The position numbers and the translations under genes are program-made. A stretch of 64,000 nt of DNA from Frankia sp. AiPa1 (GTDB taxonomy: Bacteria > Actinomycetota > Actinomycetes > Frankiales > Frankiaceae): NCBI RefSeq assembly GCF_023243075.1, contig NZ_JALKFZ020000140.1, positions 109,758 to 173,757 on the forward strand, given 5' to 3'. Under the pieces are notes generated by a model, which had not been told where the DNA came from, did no database searches, and worked only from the letters and a program-made list of their open reading frames with translations. Shown in pieces: positions 53,011 to 61,009 of the stretch. Within the stretch, counting starts at the first letter, position 1; the number at the start of each line of letters is the position of its first letter.

Positions 53011-53351
53011 CGCCGTTCCTCCCCACCTCGCCGACCGCCACCTCGCCGAGTGCCGCCGGACACCCGTGCCGCCGGACACCGTGCCGACGGGGACACCGTG
53101 CCGACAGGACACCGTGCCGCGCGCCGCCCGCGCCTGACGCCCGGCGCGGGCGCGCGACCGGCGGCGTACAGCCCAATGTCACCCTATGCGAGATGCCCAC
53201 CGGATCACCGGGCCAACCGGGACACCGGCAGTCGCCCTTCTGACCGGCCCAACGAAGCAGGAGCGCGCGGGCCACGTGCCGGTCCACGACCGCGACGGGG
53301 ACGGCTCCGGCCCTTGCCTCGCGGCCGGTCAGCGCGGGCGCCGCCGCGTGG
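53011..53351. other. 341-bp intergenic region upstream of the telA operon
   Basis: Both flanking genes are on the minus strand, so the promoter of the telA operon should lie here. A degenerate 16-17-bp tandem array at 53052-53120 occupies part of it. No gene is supported. Confidence 0.5.
53052..53120. repeat. Four imperfect 16-17-bp tandem units with core GGACACC
   Basis: The core GGACACC recurs at 53058, 53074, 53091 and 53107, each followed by CGTGCCG or CCGTGCCG. The array begins about 45 bp upstream of the telA start. Confidence 0.7.
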
Positions 53352-54302
53352 TCAGAGCGGGAAGGAGACCGAGGTGAGTTCCTCGGAGAGCTGCCAGAGC
53401 CGGCCGGCGGTCTGCTCGTCGCGCGAGCGGGCGTTGGACTTCACGGCGACGGGCGGGCCGGTCATCGTGAACAGCCCGCGTGGACCGTAGTACTCGCCAC
53501 CCTTTGCCTGCGGGTCGACCGCGGCCCGCAGCAGCGGCAGCGAGCCCATGTGCGCCGAGTGGACGATCGGGTTGGGAATGCGGTCCACGAGCCTCTTGAT
53601 CCGCGCGCGGCGCTTGCCGTCGGCACCGCCGGCGAAGCCGCCGGCATCGGTGTTCGCGCCGCCCGGGTGCGCGGCGAGGGAGATCGCCGCCGCGTCCGCC
53701 GCGGCCAGCCGCCGCTGCAGCTCGTAGGCGAACAGAAGGTTGGCCAGCTTGGAACGGCCGTAGCCGCGCAGCGGCTTGTAGCCCTGGGTGAAGGCGAGGT
53801 CCTCGAAGTCGATCCGGCCGACGCGGTGGCCGTTGCTGCCGACCGTCACGACGCGCCCGGCGCCAGCGGCGAGCACGGCGGGCAGTACCAGCCCGGTGAA
53901 CGCGAAGTGGGCCAGGTGATTCACGCCGAAATGCTGCTCGAAGCCGTCCTCGGTGAGGCTGTGGGGCAGCAGGATCACCCCGGCGTTGTTGACGAGGACG
54001 TCGATGACGGGTCGTTCGGCGAGCAGGGCGTCGGCGGCCTTGCGGACGCTCGCGAGCGAGCTCAGGTCCAGTTCCAGCAGCGAGATGTCGGCAGCGGGCG
54101 TCTCGGCGAGCACGAGGTCCCGGGCGGCCTGCGCCTTCGCCGGGTTGCGGCACGCCATGACGACGGTGGCACCGCGCGCGGCGAGCACCTTGGTCGCCTC
54201 GAAGCCGATCCCGGTGTTCGCCCCGGTGATGACGGCCGTCCTACCCCGCTGGTCGGGAACATCGGCCGCCGTCCAGCGCCGTCGTCCGGGCACACCCGCC
54301 AT
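53352..54302 (-). CDS. SDR-family oxidoreductase, retinol-dehydrogenase-like
   Basis: ATG 54302 is preferred because GGAGGTCC lies just upstream; the frame's first Met is at 54323. The 316-residue protein has TGANTGIGFEA, NNAGV, VGSNGHR with the catalytic Ser and the active YGRSKLAN. It is a long-chain SDR of the WW-domain/retinol-dehydrogenase type, NADP-dependent, with likely lipid, steroid or terpenoid substrate. It differs from the similar SDR at 40757 in having a regular NNAG motif. Confidence 0.88.
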   Translation of the reverse strand: MAGVPGRRRWTAADVPDQRGRTAVITGANTGIGFEATKVLAARGATVVMACRNPAKAQAARDLVLAETPAADISLLELDLSSLASVRKAADALLAERPVIDVLVNNAGVILLPHSLTEDGFEQHFGVNHLAHFAFTGLVLPAVLAAGAGRVVTVGSNGHRVGRIDFEDLAFTQGYKPLRGYGRSKLANLLFAYELQRRLAAADAAAISLAAHPGGANTDAGGFAGGADGKRRARIKRLVDRIPNPIVHSAHMGSLPLLRAAVDPQAKGGEYYGPRGLFTMTGPPVAVKSNARSRDEQTAGRLWQLSEELTSVSFPL

Positions 54303-54444
54303 GTGGACCTCCACACTCACCACGGGGCGAGGCCCCGGCCATGCCTGATGTGACAGATGTGACAGTGATGACGTTCGACATGCTACGACGCGAAAATCTC
54401 ATGCATACAAACTACGCTACGCTTATGATCTATAACTCCTGGTG

Positions 54445-54466
54445 ACGAAATAAGTACGAAATAAGT
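54445..54466. repeat. 11-bp perfect tandem repeat in an AT-rich intergenic island
   Basis: Two exact copies of ACGAAATAAGT (54445-54455, 54456-54466), in the 237-bp AT-rich gap before the SDR gene. It may be part of its promoter. Confidence 0.6.
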
Positions 54467-54500
54467 ATAGTGCGAGAGGCTCGGGTCGTGCCGGCGGGCC

Positions 54501-54551
54501 GGTGTTCACGACGGCCCGGTGTTCACGGGGGCAGGGTGTTCACGCGAGTAC
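54501..54551. repeat. Three 17-bp tandem units with core GGTGTTCACG at the 3' end of the DapB-like gene
   Basis: The core GGTGTTCACG occurs at 54501, 54518 and 54535, exactly 17 bp apart. The stop codon of the DapB-like gene (54540-54542) lies inside the rightmost unit. Confidence 0.8.
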
Positions 54552-55655
54552 GGCGGTGATCTGCGGCAGGTCGACCGAGGTCCGGATGCCGGGGTCGGCG
54601 GCGCAGACCGCGGCGACGGCGTTGACAGCCCGGTTCGCCGTGAAGCCGGGGGAGGTCTCGGCCATCCGCTCGAGCGGCACGTCGAACCGCAGGCCCACAT
54701 CGAGCGGGGCGTCACCCTCGACCCGGACCCGCCACCCGGTCTCCCGCAGGTCCCATGCCTGCTCCAGCGCGGTCGTGCAGTACCAGGTGGCGTGGAAGGC
54801 CAACACCTCCCGGCCCGCCCGGATCCCGGACACGGTGATCCGCTGGGCGGCGACGGTCCCGGCCGGCAGCACCCCGGCCGCGATCACGACGTCCCGCGGC
54901 GACACCGCGACCTCGCCGCTGGCCACCACCCCATCGAGCGGCATCGACAGTGCCTCGGCGAGCACCCGCAGGGACGGGCCGAAGCTCGTCCGCCCGTGGT
55001 TGAGACGTGCCTCGCCGATGGCCGCGGGCAGCTTGCCGAACCCCATCACGTCGAACAGCAGCCCGGGCGAGTCGCGTTTCGACAGGTTCGCGTACTCCTC
55101 GATGGTGAGCCGGTCCAGCCGTCGCTGGATCGAGGCCAGCACCAGCGGCACGGCCTCGGTGATGAACCCCGGGCTGCTGCCGGTGCTGTGCACCGAGGTG
55201 CCGCCGCGCTCGCACGCCGCCTCGACCCGCCGGCGGTCCTCGGCGTCCAGGCTGGCCGGATGATGGAACTCGCCGCGGGTCGTGACGACGTTGGCCCCGG
55301 ACGCGAGGATCCGGCAGACCTCGTCGACGTCGCAGGCGCGCGGCATATAGAGGACACAGGCGGCGCCGAGCGCGAGGATCTCCCCGATGTCCCGGGTCGC
55401 CCGAACCCCCGTGCGAGCGCGGTCGCACAGCTCGCCGGCGTCGCGGCCGACCTTGTCCGGCGAGTGGACGTACAGGCCGACCAGCGACAGGTCGGGGTGA
55501 TCGATCACGGCCCGCAGGGATCGGCTCCCGATGTTCCCGGTGGCCCACTGCACCACCCGCAGCGGGTGGCGGGCCCCGGTCGCAACCGTGGTTCCCCGGC
55601 CGGCGATGCTCGTGACCGGCCCGGGTGAGCTGGCGCGATCATCGCCCGCGGTCAA
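54540..55655 (-). CDS. DapB-like NAD(P)-dependent dehydrogenase (dihydrodipicolinate reductase/DAPDH-like)
   Basis: The chosen start is TTG 55655, which overlaps the LivF stop as TTGA; no better start lies before the conserved core. The 371-residue protein has LRVVQWATGNIGSRSLRAVID as Rossmann start, and FHHPASL and STGSSPGF segments of the fold. The family includes 2,4-diaminopentanoate dehydrogenase and many unnamed actinobacterial dehydrogenases found in steroid- and fatty-acid-like catabolic regions. It is coupled to the ABC transporter operon, so its substrate probably derives from the imported compound. Confidence 0.8.
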   Translation of the reverse strand: MTAGDDRASSPGPVTSIAGRGTTVATGARHPLRVVQWATGNIGSRSLRAVIDHPDLSLVGLYVHSPDKVGRDAGELCDRARTGVRATRDIGEILALGAACVLYMPRACDVDEVCRILASGANVVTTRGEFHHPASLDAEDRRRVEAACERGGTSVHSTGSSPGFITEAVPLVLASIQRRLDRLTIEEYANLSKRDSPGLLFDVMGFGKLPAAIGEARLNHGRTSFGPSLRVLAEALSMPLDGVVASGEVAVSPRDVVIAAGVLPAGTVAAQRITVSGIRAGREVLAFHATWYCTTALEQAWDLRETGWRVRVEGDAPLDVGLRFDVPLERMAETSPGFTANRAVNAVAAVCAADPGIRTSVDLPQITAVLA

Positions 55656-56362
55656 TGGGACGGCTCGAGGAACTGGGCGACGACGCTGGTCGCCTCCGTG
55701 CCGCTACCGGTCCAGGAGACCGTCCCGTGGTCGAGCATGGCCACCCGGTCGCACAGCCGCAGCGCGTGCGCGACGTGCTGCTCCACGATGAGCAGCGCGG
55801 TGCCCTCGGCGCGCAGCCGTTCCAGGCTCGCGTAGAGCTCCATGGTTATCTTCGGAGCCAGCCCGAGGGAGAGCTCGTCGGCGATGAGGATCTTCGGCAC
55901 CTCCACCATGACCCGCGCCATCGACAGCATCCGCTGCTCGCCGCCGGACAGGGTGCCGGCGGCCTGCCGACGCCGTCGTTCCAACACGGGGAACAGCTCA
56001 TAGGCGATCTCCAGGCCGCTGCGCACCCCCTTGCGACCGCGAGCCCGGGCGAAGGAGAGGGTGAGGTTGTCCTCGACGGACAGGGTCGCGAAGACCGACC
56101 GCCCCTCCGTGGCGTGGGCCACGCCCGCCCGTGCGAACCGGTAGGGCTTGCGGCCCGTCATGTCCACCCCGCCGAGGAACACCGATCCGCTGGTCGGCGC
56201 GACGAGACCGGACGCGACGCGGGCGACCGTCGTTTTTCCCACGCCGTTCGACCCCACCAGGGCCAGTACCTCGCCCGGGTTCACGGTGAGCGAGACGTCG
56301 AACAGGGCCCGGAACGGTCCGTAGGCGGCTGACACCGACCGCAGCTCGAGCACGGGTGTCAC
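55652..56362 (-). CDS. Branched-chain-type ABC transporter ATPase (LivF-like)
   Basis: GTG 56362 overlaps the LivG-like stop as GTGA. The 236-residue ATPase has GSNGVGKTTVAR, LSGGEQRMLSMAR and ILIADELSLGLAPK. The Walker B/D-loop sequence is that of LivF proteins, including ADELSLGLAP. It works with the LivG-like subunit and the fused permease. Confidence 0.92.
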   Translation of the reverse strand: MTPVLELRSVSAAYGPFRALFDVSLTVNPGEVLALVGSNGVGKTTVARVASGLVAPTSGSVFLGGVDMTGRKPYRFARAGVAHATEGRSVFATLSVEDNLTLSFARARGRKGVRSGLEIAYELFPVLERRRRQAAGTLSGGEQRMLSMARVMVEVPKILIADELSLGLAPKITMELYASLERLRAEGTALLIVEQHVAHALRLCDRVAMLDHGTVSWTGSGTEATSVVAQFLEPSH

Positions 56363-57186
56363 TGGGCCTCCTTGGACCGTGGGCCGGTCTCCACCAGCGT
56401 GGACTCGTCCGACTCGGATTCGGGCAGCTCGAAGTCGCCCAGGTAGGCGGCGCGGACCTCGGAGCTGGCCATGACCTCGCGGGTCGGCCCCTCGGCGATC
56501 AGCCGGCCGAAATCCAGGACGTAGGAGCGTGACGTGAAACCGGTGACCAGCTCCACGTCGTGTTCGACCAGCAGGATGGCGAAGCCCTCGCGGGACTGCA
56601 CGTCCTCGAGTGTCTTCGCGAGCGCCGCGGTCTCCACGCGGTCGAGCCCGGAGGAGGGCTCGTCGAGCAGCAGCATCCGGGGCTCGGTCATCAGGGCACG
56701 GCCCACCTCGACCAGGCGCCCCTGCCCGAGGCTGAGCGTCCCGACCGGGCTCTCGGCGAGGTCGCGCAGCCCGAGCAGCTCAAGGACCTCGTCGCAGCGG
56801 GCGATCTCCTGCGACGACGGCCCGCCGAGGCCGATGAGATCCTTCCAGAACCGGCCGGTTCCCCGGCGGATCCGTTCGGCGATGAAGAGATGATCACGGA
56901 CGGTGCAGTCCGGGAACAGCTCGATGCGCTGGAACGTCCGGCCGAGACCGAGGCGGGCCCGCTTGAAGGCGGGCAGCCCGGTCGCGTCCGACCCGACGAT
57001 CTCGACGCTGCCCTCGTCCGTGGGCAGCACGCCCAGCAGGCAGTTGAAGAAGGTCGTCTTGCCGGCGCCGTTCGGGCCGATCAGGCCGACCCGCTCACCC
57101 TCACTGATCTGCATACTGACGTTCGAGAGAGCGGTGATTCCGGCGAATTTCTTGGTGACGCCGCTTGCCTTCAACACGTGCTTCAT
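56359..57186 (-). CDS. Branched-chain-type ABC transporter ATPase (LivG-like)
   Basis: ATG 57186 overlaps the permease stop as ATGA. The 275-residue ATPase has GPNGAGKTTFFNCLLG, LGLGRTFQRIELF, SLGQGRLVEVGRALM and LLLDEPSSGLD. The C-terminal 30 residues are acidic (ESESDES). Signature SLGQGR instead of LSYGQ or LSGGQ is a slight variation. An open frame to 57591 is only antisense of the permease tail. Confidence 0.92.
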   Translation of the reverse strand: MKHVLKASGVTKKFAGITALSNVSMQISEGERVGLIGPNGAGKTTFFNCLLGVLPTDEGSVEIVGSDATGLPAFKRARLGLGRTFQRIELFPDCTVRDHLFIAERIRRGTGRFWKDLIGLGGPSSQEIARCDEVLELLGLRDLAESPVGTLSLGQGRLVEVGRALMTEPRMLLLDEPSSGLDRVETAALAKTLEDVQSREGFAILLVEHDVELVTGFTSRSYVLDFGRLIAEGPTREVMASSEVRAAYLGDFELPESESDESTLVETGPRSKEAQ

Positions 57187-59513
57187 GAGATCCAGTCCTC
57201 CGATCCCACCGATGCCGATGCCGATGGCGAGTCGGGAGCCGCCTCGCCGGCCGGCTCGCCCCGGTCCGCCGCCGCCGTGCCTGTCGCCGCCGTTCCCGTC
57301 GTCTCCGCGGCGCCGCTCGCGGCGGCGTGCTGCCGGCGCTCGGCTCTGGCGGAGGCCGGTGCCGTCTCTGCCGTCTCTGCTGTCTCCGCCGACCGTGCCG
57401 ACCCTGTCGGCTCTGTCGGTCCCGCGGCCGTGGCGGGTGCCGCGACGCCTGGGCTCGACCCGCGGCCCGGGATCAGCCGTCCTGGGGACAGCCGGTTCGG
57501 GATCAGCCGTCCGGACATGCCGTGCTCGAGGAGCCCCTCGGGATGTCGGGCGTACTGGATGGCGGCCAGCCCGAACAGCACGAAGGTCCACTTCGACGAG
57601 ATCGGGAAGAAGCCCGGCAGGTTGCTCTGGCCGCGCAGGATCCAGGCGAACAGCGAGCCCTTGAGGATCAGCTGGTCGAACAGGGTGAACGCGGCCGCCG
57701 CGTTCAGCGCCCCCGGAACCGTCCGGGCGCCCAGGGTGACGACGATGACCATCCAGAACAGGGCGGAGAACGGCACGAAGTTGTTGCTGTAGTTGACGTT
57801 GCGCTGCGACATCGCCATCACCGCGCCGCCGAGCCCCGCGATGAAGCCCGAGACCGCGAAGGCGACCAGGCGAACCTGCCCGGCTGAGATGCCGATGGAG
57901 CCCGCACCGACCTCGCTGCCGCGCAGCGCGATCAGTGTCCGCCCGAACGTGCCGCGGCGCAGCTGGATGACCACGGTCGCCACGATCGCGAGCAGCACCG
58001 TGACGAACACCAGGAAGTTCTTGTCGTTCTCCAGGTTCCAGGGACCGATCACCGGGCGCGGCACGACGGTGCCCTGGAGCAGCGAGGTGTTGCCACCGCC
58101 CACGAACGGCAGCTTCACCACGACGGCGTCAACGAAGAACGCGAACGCCAGGGTGGCGATAGCCGTCCAGATTCCGCCGAGCCGGCGGACCGGCAGCGAC
58201 AGGATCGCCCCGACGACGGCGGCGATGGCCGCGCCGATCAGCATGCTCAGCGTGCCCGGCAGGTCGTACCGGTTCGCCATCTGGAACACGGTGAACCCGC
58301 CGATGGCGGCGAAGGCACCCTGGCACAGCGAGATCTGCCCCGCCATTCCAGTGATCACTGTGATGGACAGGAAGATGATGCTCACCACGACGGCCTGGGT
58401 GACCAGATAGACCCAGAGCTGGTCGCCGCGGCTGAGGACCACCGACGCCACGATGACGAGCAGCACCGCGCCGATGACCCCGCTGATCAGCTTGCTCCGC
58501 GGGTCGCGACGAGCGCCGCGCTGTGACGGCGGCGGCGGTTCGACGCCGGCCAGTGGGTCGCCGGCCTCCCGGGACCGGCGGATGCTGGGCACCAGGACGA
58601 CCACGGCGAACAGCGCTACGAACGGCACCGACGGGGTGAGGTTGTCCTGCACCGTCTTCACCCAGGCGTGGGTGTCCGACCAGCGCGGGAGGTAGGTGTT
58701 CAGCAGGGCGATGACGATGCCGAGGCCGAGGCCGCCGGCCAGCGCCCTGGGCAGGCTGACGAGCCGGCCCACCGCCGCCGCCGCGATCGCGACCACCATC
58801 AGGCTGAAGAAGTCCGCCGCGGCCAGCGTGTTGAACCGCGGCGCGATCAGAACTCCGGAGATGCCGGCGAACAGCGAGGACAGCGCCCAGGACAGCGCGG
58901 AGACCCGGTCCGCGGCGATGCCGTTCAGCTCGGTCATCCGGGGGCTTTCGACCACCGCACGCATCCGCAACCCGATCCCGCCGAAGCGGAACAGCGCACC
59001 GAGCCCGACGAGTGCGATCACCGCCACACCCATGTCCACCAACTCATTGCGGCTGAACGCGTACACTCCGAAGGGATCGTAGAAGACCCCCGCGCCGTTG
59101 GGGACCACGCCCACCGGAGTCGCGCCCGACTGCGGATGGAAGTCGGCGATGATGTCGAACAGGTAGGGCATGGCCACCGCCAGGCCAATCGCCACCACGA
59201 GTTTCGACAGCGGCGGCGCCGTGCGCAGCGGCCGGAAGATCAGCCGTTCGAGTATCAGTCCGATCGCGGGCGCCAGCAGGAAGACGGACACGATGACCGC
59301 CGGGACGGTGGGCCAGTTCCATTCCTGCCGCGCCTTGAAGTACATCGCCGCCGAGATGTACGCCTGCGACCCGAAGGCCAGGTTGAACACGCCGGACGTC
59401 TTGTAGGTGAGGACAAATCCCAGCGCGACCAGTGCGTACACGGCACCCGGTGGGGTGCCCTGCAGGATCGCCTGGAAGAAGTCATGCCCGATCGAGTTGG
59501 ATTCGGATCCCAT
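57183..59513 (-). CDS. Fused LivH-LivM permease of a branched-chain-type ABC transporter
   Basis: The 776-residue protein joins both permeases. Residues 1-310 are LivH-like (GAVYALVALGFVLTYKTSGVFNLAFG, the coupling loop MRAVVESPRMTELNGI). Residues 335-650 are LivM-like (VTGMAGQISLCQGAFAAIGG, GRTLIALRGSEVGAGSIGIS). A Ser/Ala/Glu-rich cytosolic tail of about 120 residues ends the chain. Such fusions occur in actinobacterial importers for steroid-like or aromatic acids. No gene for a periplasmic binding protein is next to it, which is unusual. Confidence 0.9.
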   Translation of the reverse strand: MGSESNSIGHDFFQAILQGTPPGAVYALVALGFVLTYKTSGVFNLAFGSQAYISAAMYFKARQEWNWPTVPAVIVSVFLLAPAIGLILERLIFRPLRTAPPLSKLVVAIGLAVAMPYLFDIIADFHPQSGATPVGVVPNGAGVFYDPFGVYAFSRNELVDMGVAVIALVGLGALFRFGGIGLRMRAVVESPRMTELNGIAADRVSALSWALSSLFAGISGVLIAPRFNTLAAADFFSLMVVAIAAAAVGRLVSLPRALAGGLGLGIVIALLNTYLPRWSDTHAWVKTVQDNLTPSVPFVALFAVVVLVPSIRRSREAGDPLAGVEPPPPSQRGARRDPRSKLISGVIGAVLLVIVASVVLSRGDQLWVYLVTQAVVVSIIFLSITVITGMAGQISLCQGAFAAIGGFTVFQMANRYDLPGTLSMLIGAAIAAVVGAILSLPVRRLGGIWTAIATLAFAFFVDAVVVKLPFVGGGNTSLLQGTVVPRPVIGPWNLENDKNFLVFVTVLLAIVATVVIQLRRGTFGRTLIALRGSEVGAGSIGISAGQVRLVAFAVSGFIAGLGGAVMAMSQRNVNYSNNFVPFSALFWMVIVVTLGARTVPGALNAAAAFTLFDQLILKGSLFAWILRGQSNLPGFFPISSKWTFVLFGLAAIQYARHPEGLLEHGMSGRLIPNRLSPGRLIPGRGSSPGVAAPATAAGPTEPTGSARSAETAETAETAPASARAERRQHAAASGAAETTGTAATGTAAADRGEPAGEAAPDSPSASASVGSEDWIS

Positions 59514-59530
59514 GGCGAGTGCCGTCCCGG

Positions 59531-59653
59531 TCAGCAGGGGCCGTGGCCGTGGCCGTGGCGGGGCAGGGTGTCCGCGCGTCCCGGCAGCACGGCAGCGCGG
59601 TGGGTCGCCACCACGGCGGATAAGCGGGTGGTTCGACCGGGAACGCGTGTCAT
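59531..59653 (-). CDS. Possible 40-aa leader peptide before the permease gene
   Basis: ATG 59653 follows GGGAAGGT and opens a 40-codon frame ending in RHGHGHGPC, 17 bp before the permease start. A second, similar start region lies one repeat unit upstream. A His/Cys-rich end might bind metal, or the frame might be a translated leader. It may equally be chance in GC-rich DNA. Confidence 0.25.
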   Translation of the reverse strand: MTRVPGRTTRLSAVVATHRAAVLPGRADTLPRHGHGHGPC

Positions 59654-59722
59654 AGGTGACCTTCCCTCGGGTAAGCGGGTGCTCTGACCGGGAATACGCG
59701 GCATCGGTGCCTTTTCCCTGAG
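59621..59722. repeat. 51-bp imperfect tandem duplication upstream of the transporter operon
   Basis: Units 59621-59671 and 59672-59722 both begin TAAGCGGGTG and share ACCGGGAA, CAT-GGTG and TTCCCT elements, at roughly three quarters identity. On the coding strand each unit holds an SD-like stretch followed by an ATG. It may duplicate a promoter or leader. Confidence 0.65.
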
Positions 59723-59742
59723 GGTGGGTATCGGTGTGGTCC

Positions 59743-60549
59743 TCACTGGAGGGTTTCCTCGCCTTCGATCGTGGTGCGGTGCATCAGCCGCTCGGACGCC
59801 GGATCGTAGGGCATGGCACGGTGCAGAATACCCGTATTGTCCCAGATCACCAGGTCACCGACCTGCCAGTCGTGGTGGTACCGGAACCGCTCCTGGGTGG
59901 ACCAGTCGAGCAGTTCGTCCAGTACCGCGCGACTGTCGTCCGGATCCATCCCCACGATGTGGTCGGCGGTGGCGCCGATCACCAGCGACCGCCGGCCGTC
60001 ATGGCGGCGCCAGACCAGCGCGGTCTCGCGGGCCGGCACGGTCTTCCAGCCGGCCTCCTGCTTCTCGGTGGGGTTCGGGTTCACCAGCCGCTGCGAGGCG
60101 GCGAAGCTGTGCACGACCCGGAGCTGCTCGTAGCGCTCCTGCTCCTTCGCCGGAAGGCTCTCGAAGGCGGCGTACGTGCTGGCGAACTGCGTGCCGCCGC
60201 CGGAGGTCGCCACGTGCCGGGCGGTCAGCGTGGTGGCCTTCGCCGGGATCGGGTCGGTGGTGCCGTCGATGTGCCAGTGGAAGGTGCCCTTGAGGTATTC
60301 GGCCGAAGGGTTCTTCGCCGGGTCGAGCGTGATCGTGAAGATCTCCCGGCCGCCCGGCGCCACGACCTCACCCAGCCGGTGACTGAGCACGAGCTGACCG
60401 GCGTCGTCCAGGTCCGCGCCCCGGACGAGGAGAACCCCCCGCCATTTCAGTGCCTCGAGGCAGCGGGCGATCACGGTGTCATCGAGCAGGTCCCGGGCAT
60501 CCGTGACCTCCACTCCCAGGTGCGGGCTGAGCGCCCTGGTCTCGGCCAT
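59743..60549 (-). CDS. TauD/TfdA-family Fe(II)/2-oxoglutarate dioxygenase
   Basis: ATG 60549 has a GGGAGGT site; the long open frame upstream covers the intergenic region. The 268-residue protein has the iron-binding HWHID (HxD), the distal His in NTGILHRAM and the 2-oxoglutarate-binding Arg in HRTTIEG. The family hydroxylates sulfonates, aryloxyalkanoates, carnitine precursors and others. It is divergent from an acyl-CoA ligase gene, and both are preceded by the same 16-nt element. Confidence 0.9.
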   Translation of the reverse strand: MAETRALSPHLGVEVTDARDLLDDTVIARCLEALKWRGVLLVRGADLDDAGQLVLSHRLGEVVAPGGREIFTITLDPAKNPSAEYLKGTFHWHIDGTTDPIPAKATTLTARHVATSGGGTQFASTYAAFESLPAKEQERYEQLRVVHSFAASQRLVNPNPTEKQEAGWKTVPARETALVWRRHDGRRSLVIGATADHIVGMDPDDSRAVLDELLDWSTQERFRYHHDWQVGDLVIWDNTGILHRAMPYDPASERLMHRTTIEGEETLQ

Positions 60550-60569
60550 GGGAACCTCCCTTCTAGCGA

Positions 60570-60585
60570 TGGAAACTATATTCTC
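60570..60585 (-). promoter_or_regulatory. 16-nt shared element, dioxygenase copy
   Basis: On the coding (minus) strand it reads GAGAATATAGTTTCCA, 20 bp before the dioxygenase start. It includes TAGTTT, a possible -10 hexamer. It matches the ligase copy at 60879-60894 at 15 of 16 positions. Confidence 0.65.
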
Positions 60586-60862
60586 TGGTGCTTTCGGACA
60601 TAACCCCTCGCGCTCGTCGTCGCCACGCGGTGCCTGGCGGATCACGGTTGCCCCGGTACAGGGCCACCGTGATCCGTAGATCATGCCTGCTGGTGGACTC
60701 GCGGCGCCAAAAATGCGAGGTCTGTGACCACGGGTCACGGCCATGGAACCCTCCGGGGTGAGTGGGCCGTGCTGGCCAGGCCGGTCGAGTCCGGGCCGGC
60801 CGCGACCGGGCTGCGCCTCCCGTTCTCCCACGGGCAAGGCCAGTGCTCTCGCTAGATGCAGG

Positions 60863-60894
60863 TTGATTATCGTATATCGAGAATGTAGTTTCCA
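60863..60894 (+). promoter_or_regulatory. Promoter and 16-nt shared element, ligase copy
   Basis: TTGATT (60863-60868) and TAGTTT (60886-60891) are 17 bp apart, a good sigma-70-type pair. The 16-nt element GAGAATGTAGTTTCCA (60879-60894) covers the -10 box, the place where a repressor would act. The ligase start is 115 bp downstream. Confidence 0.6.
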
Positions 60895-61009
60895 GTAGTC
60901 GAGGGGTGGGTGGATGCCGGGGCGAACCCCGGTCGGCTCCGCTGGCGCGCGTACCGCGGCGAGCGCCAGACCCCGTGGTCGCGTTCGCCACCATGACCGA
61001 GGAGCGGAT

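Larger units (their letters stand above)
60550..61009. other. 460-bp divergent regulatory region between dioxygenase and ligase genes
   Basis: No gene is supported. AT-rich segments lie at both ends, next to each gene, and each carries one copy of the shared 16-nt element. The central part is GC-rich without structure that I recognise. Confidence 0.6.
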
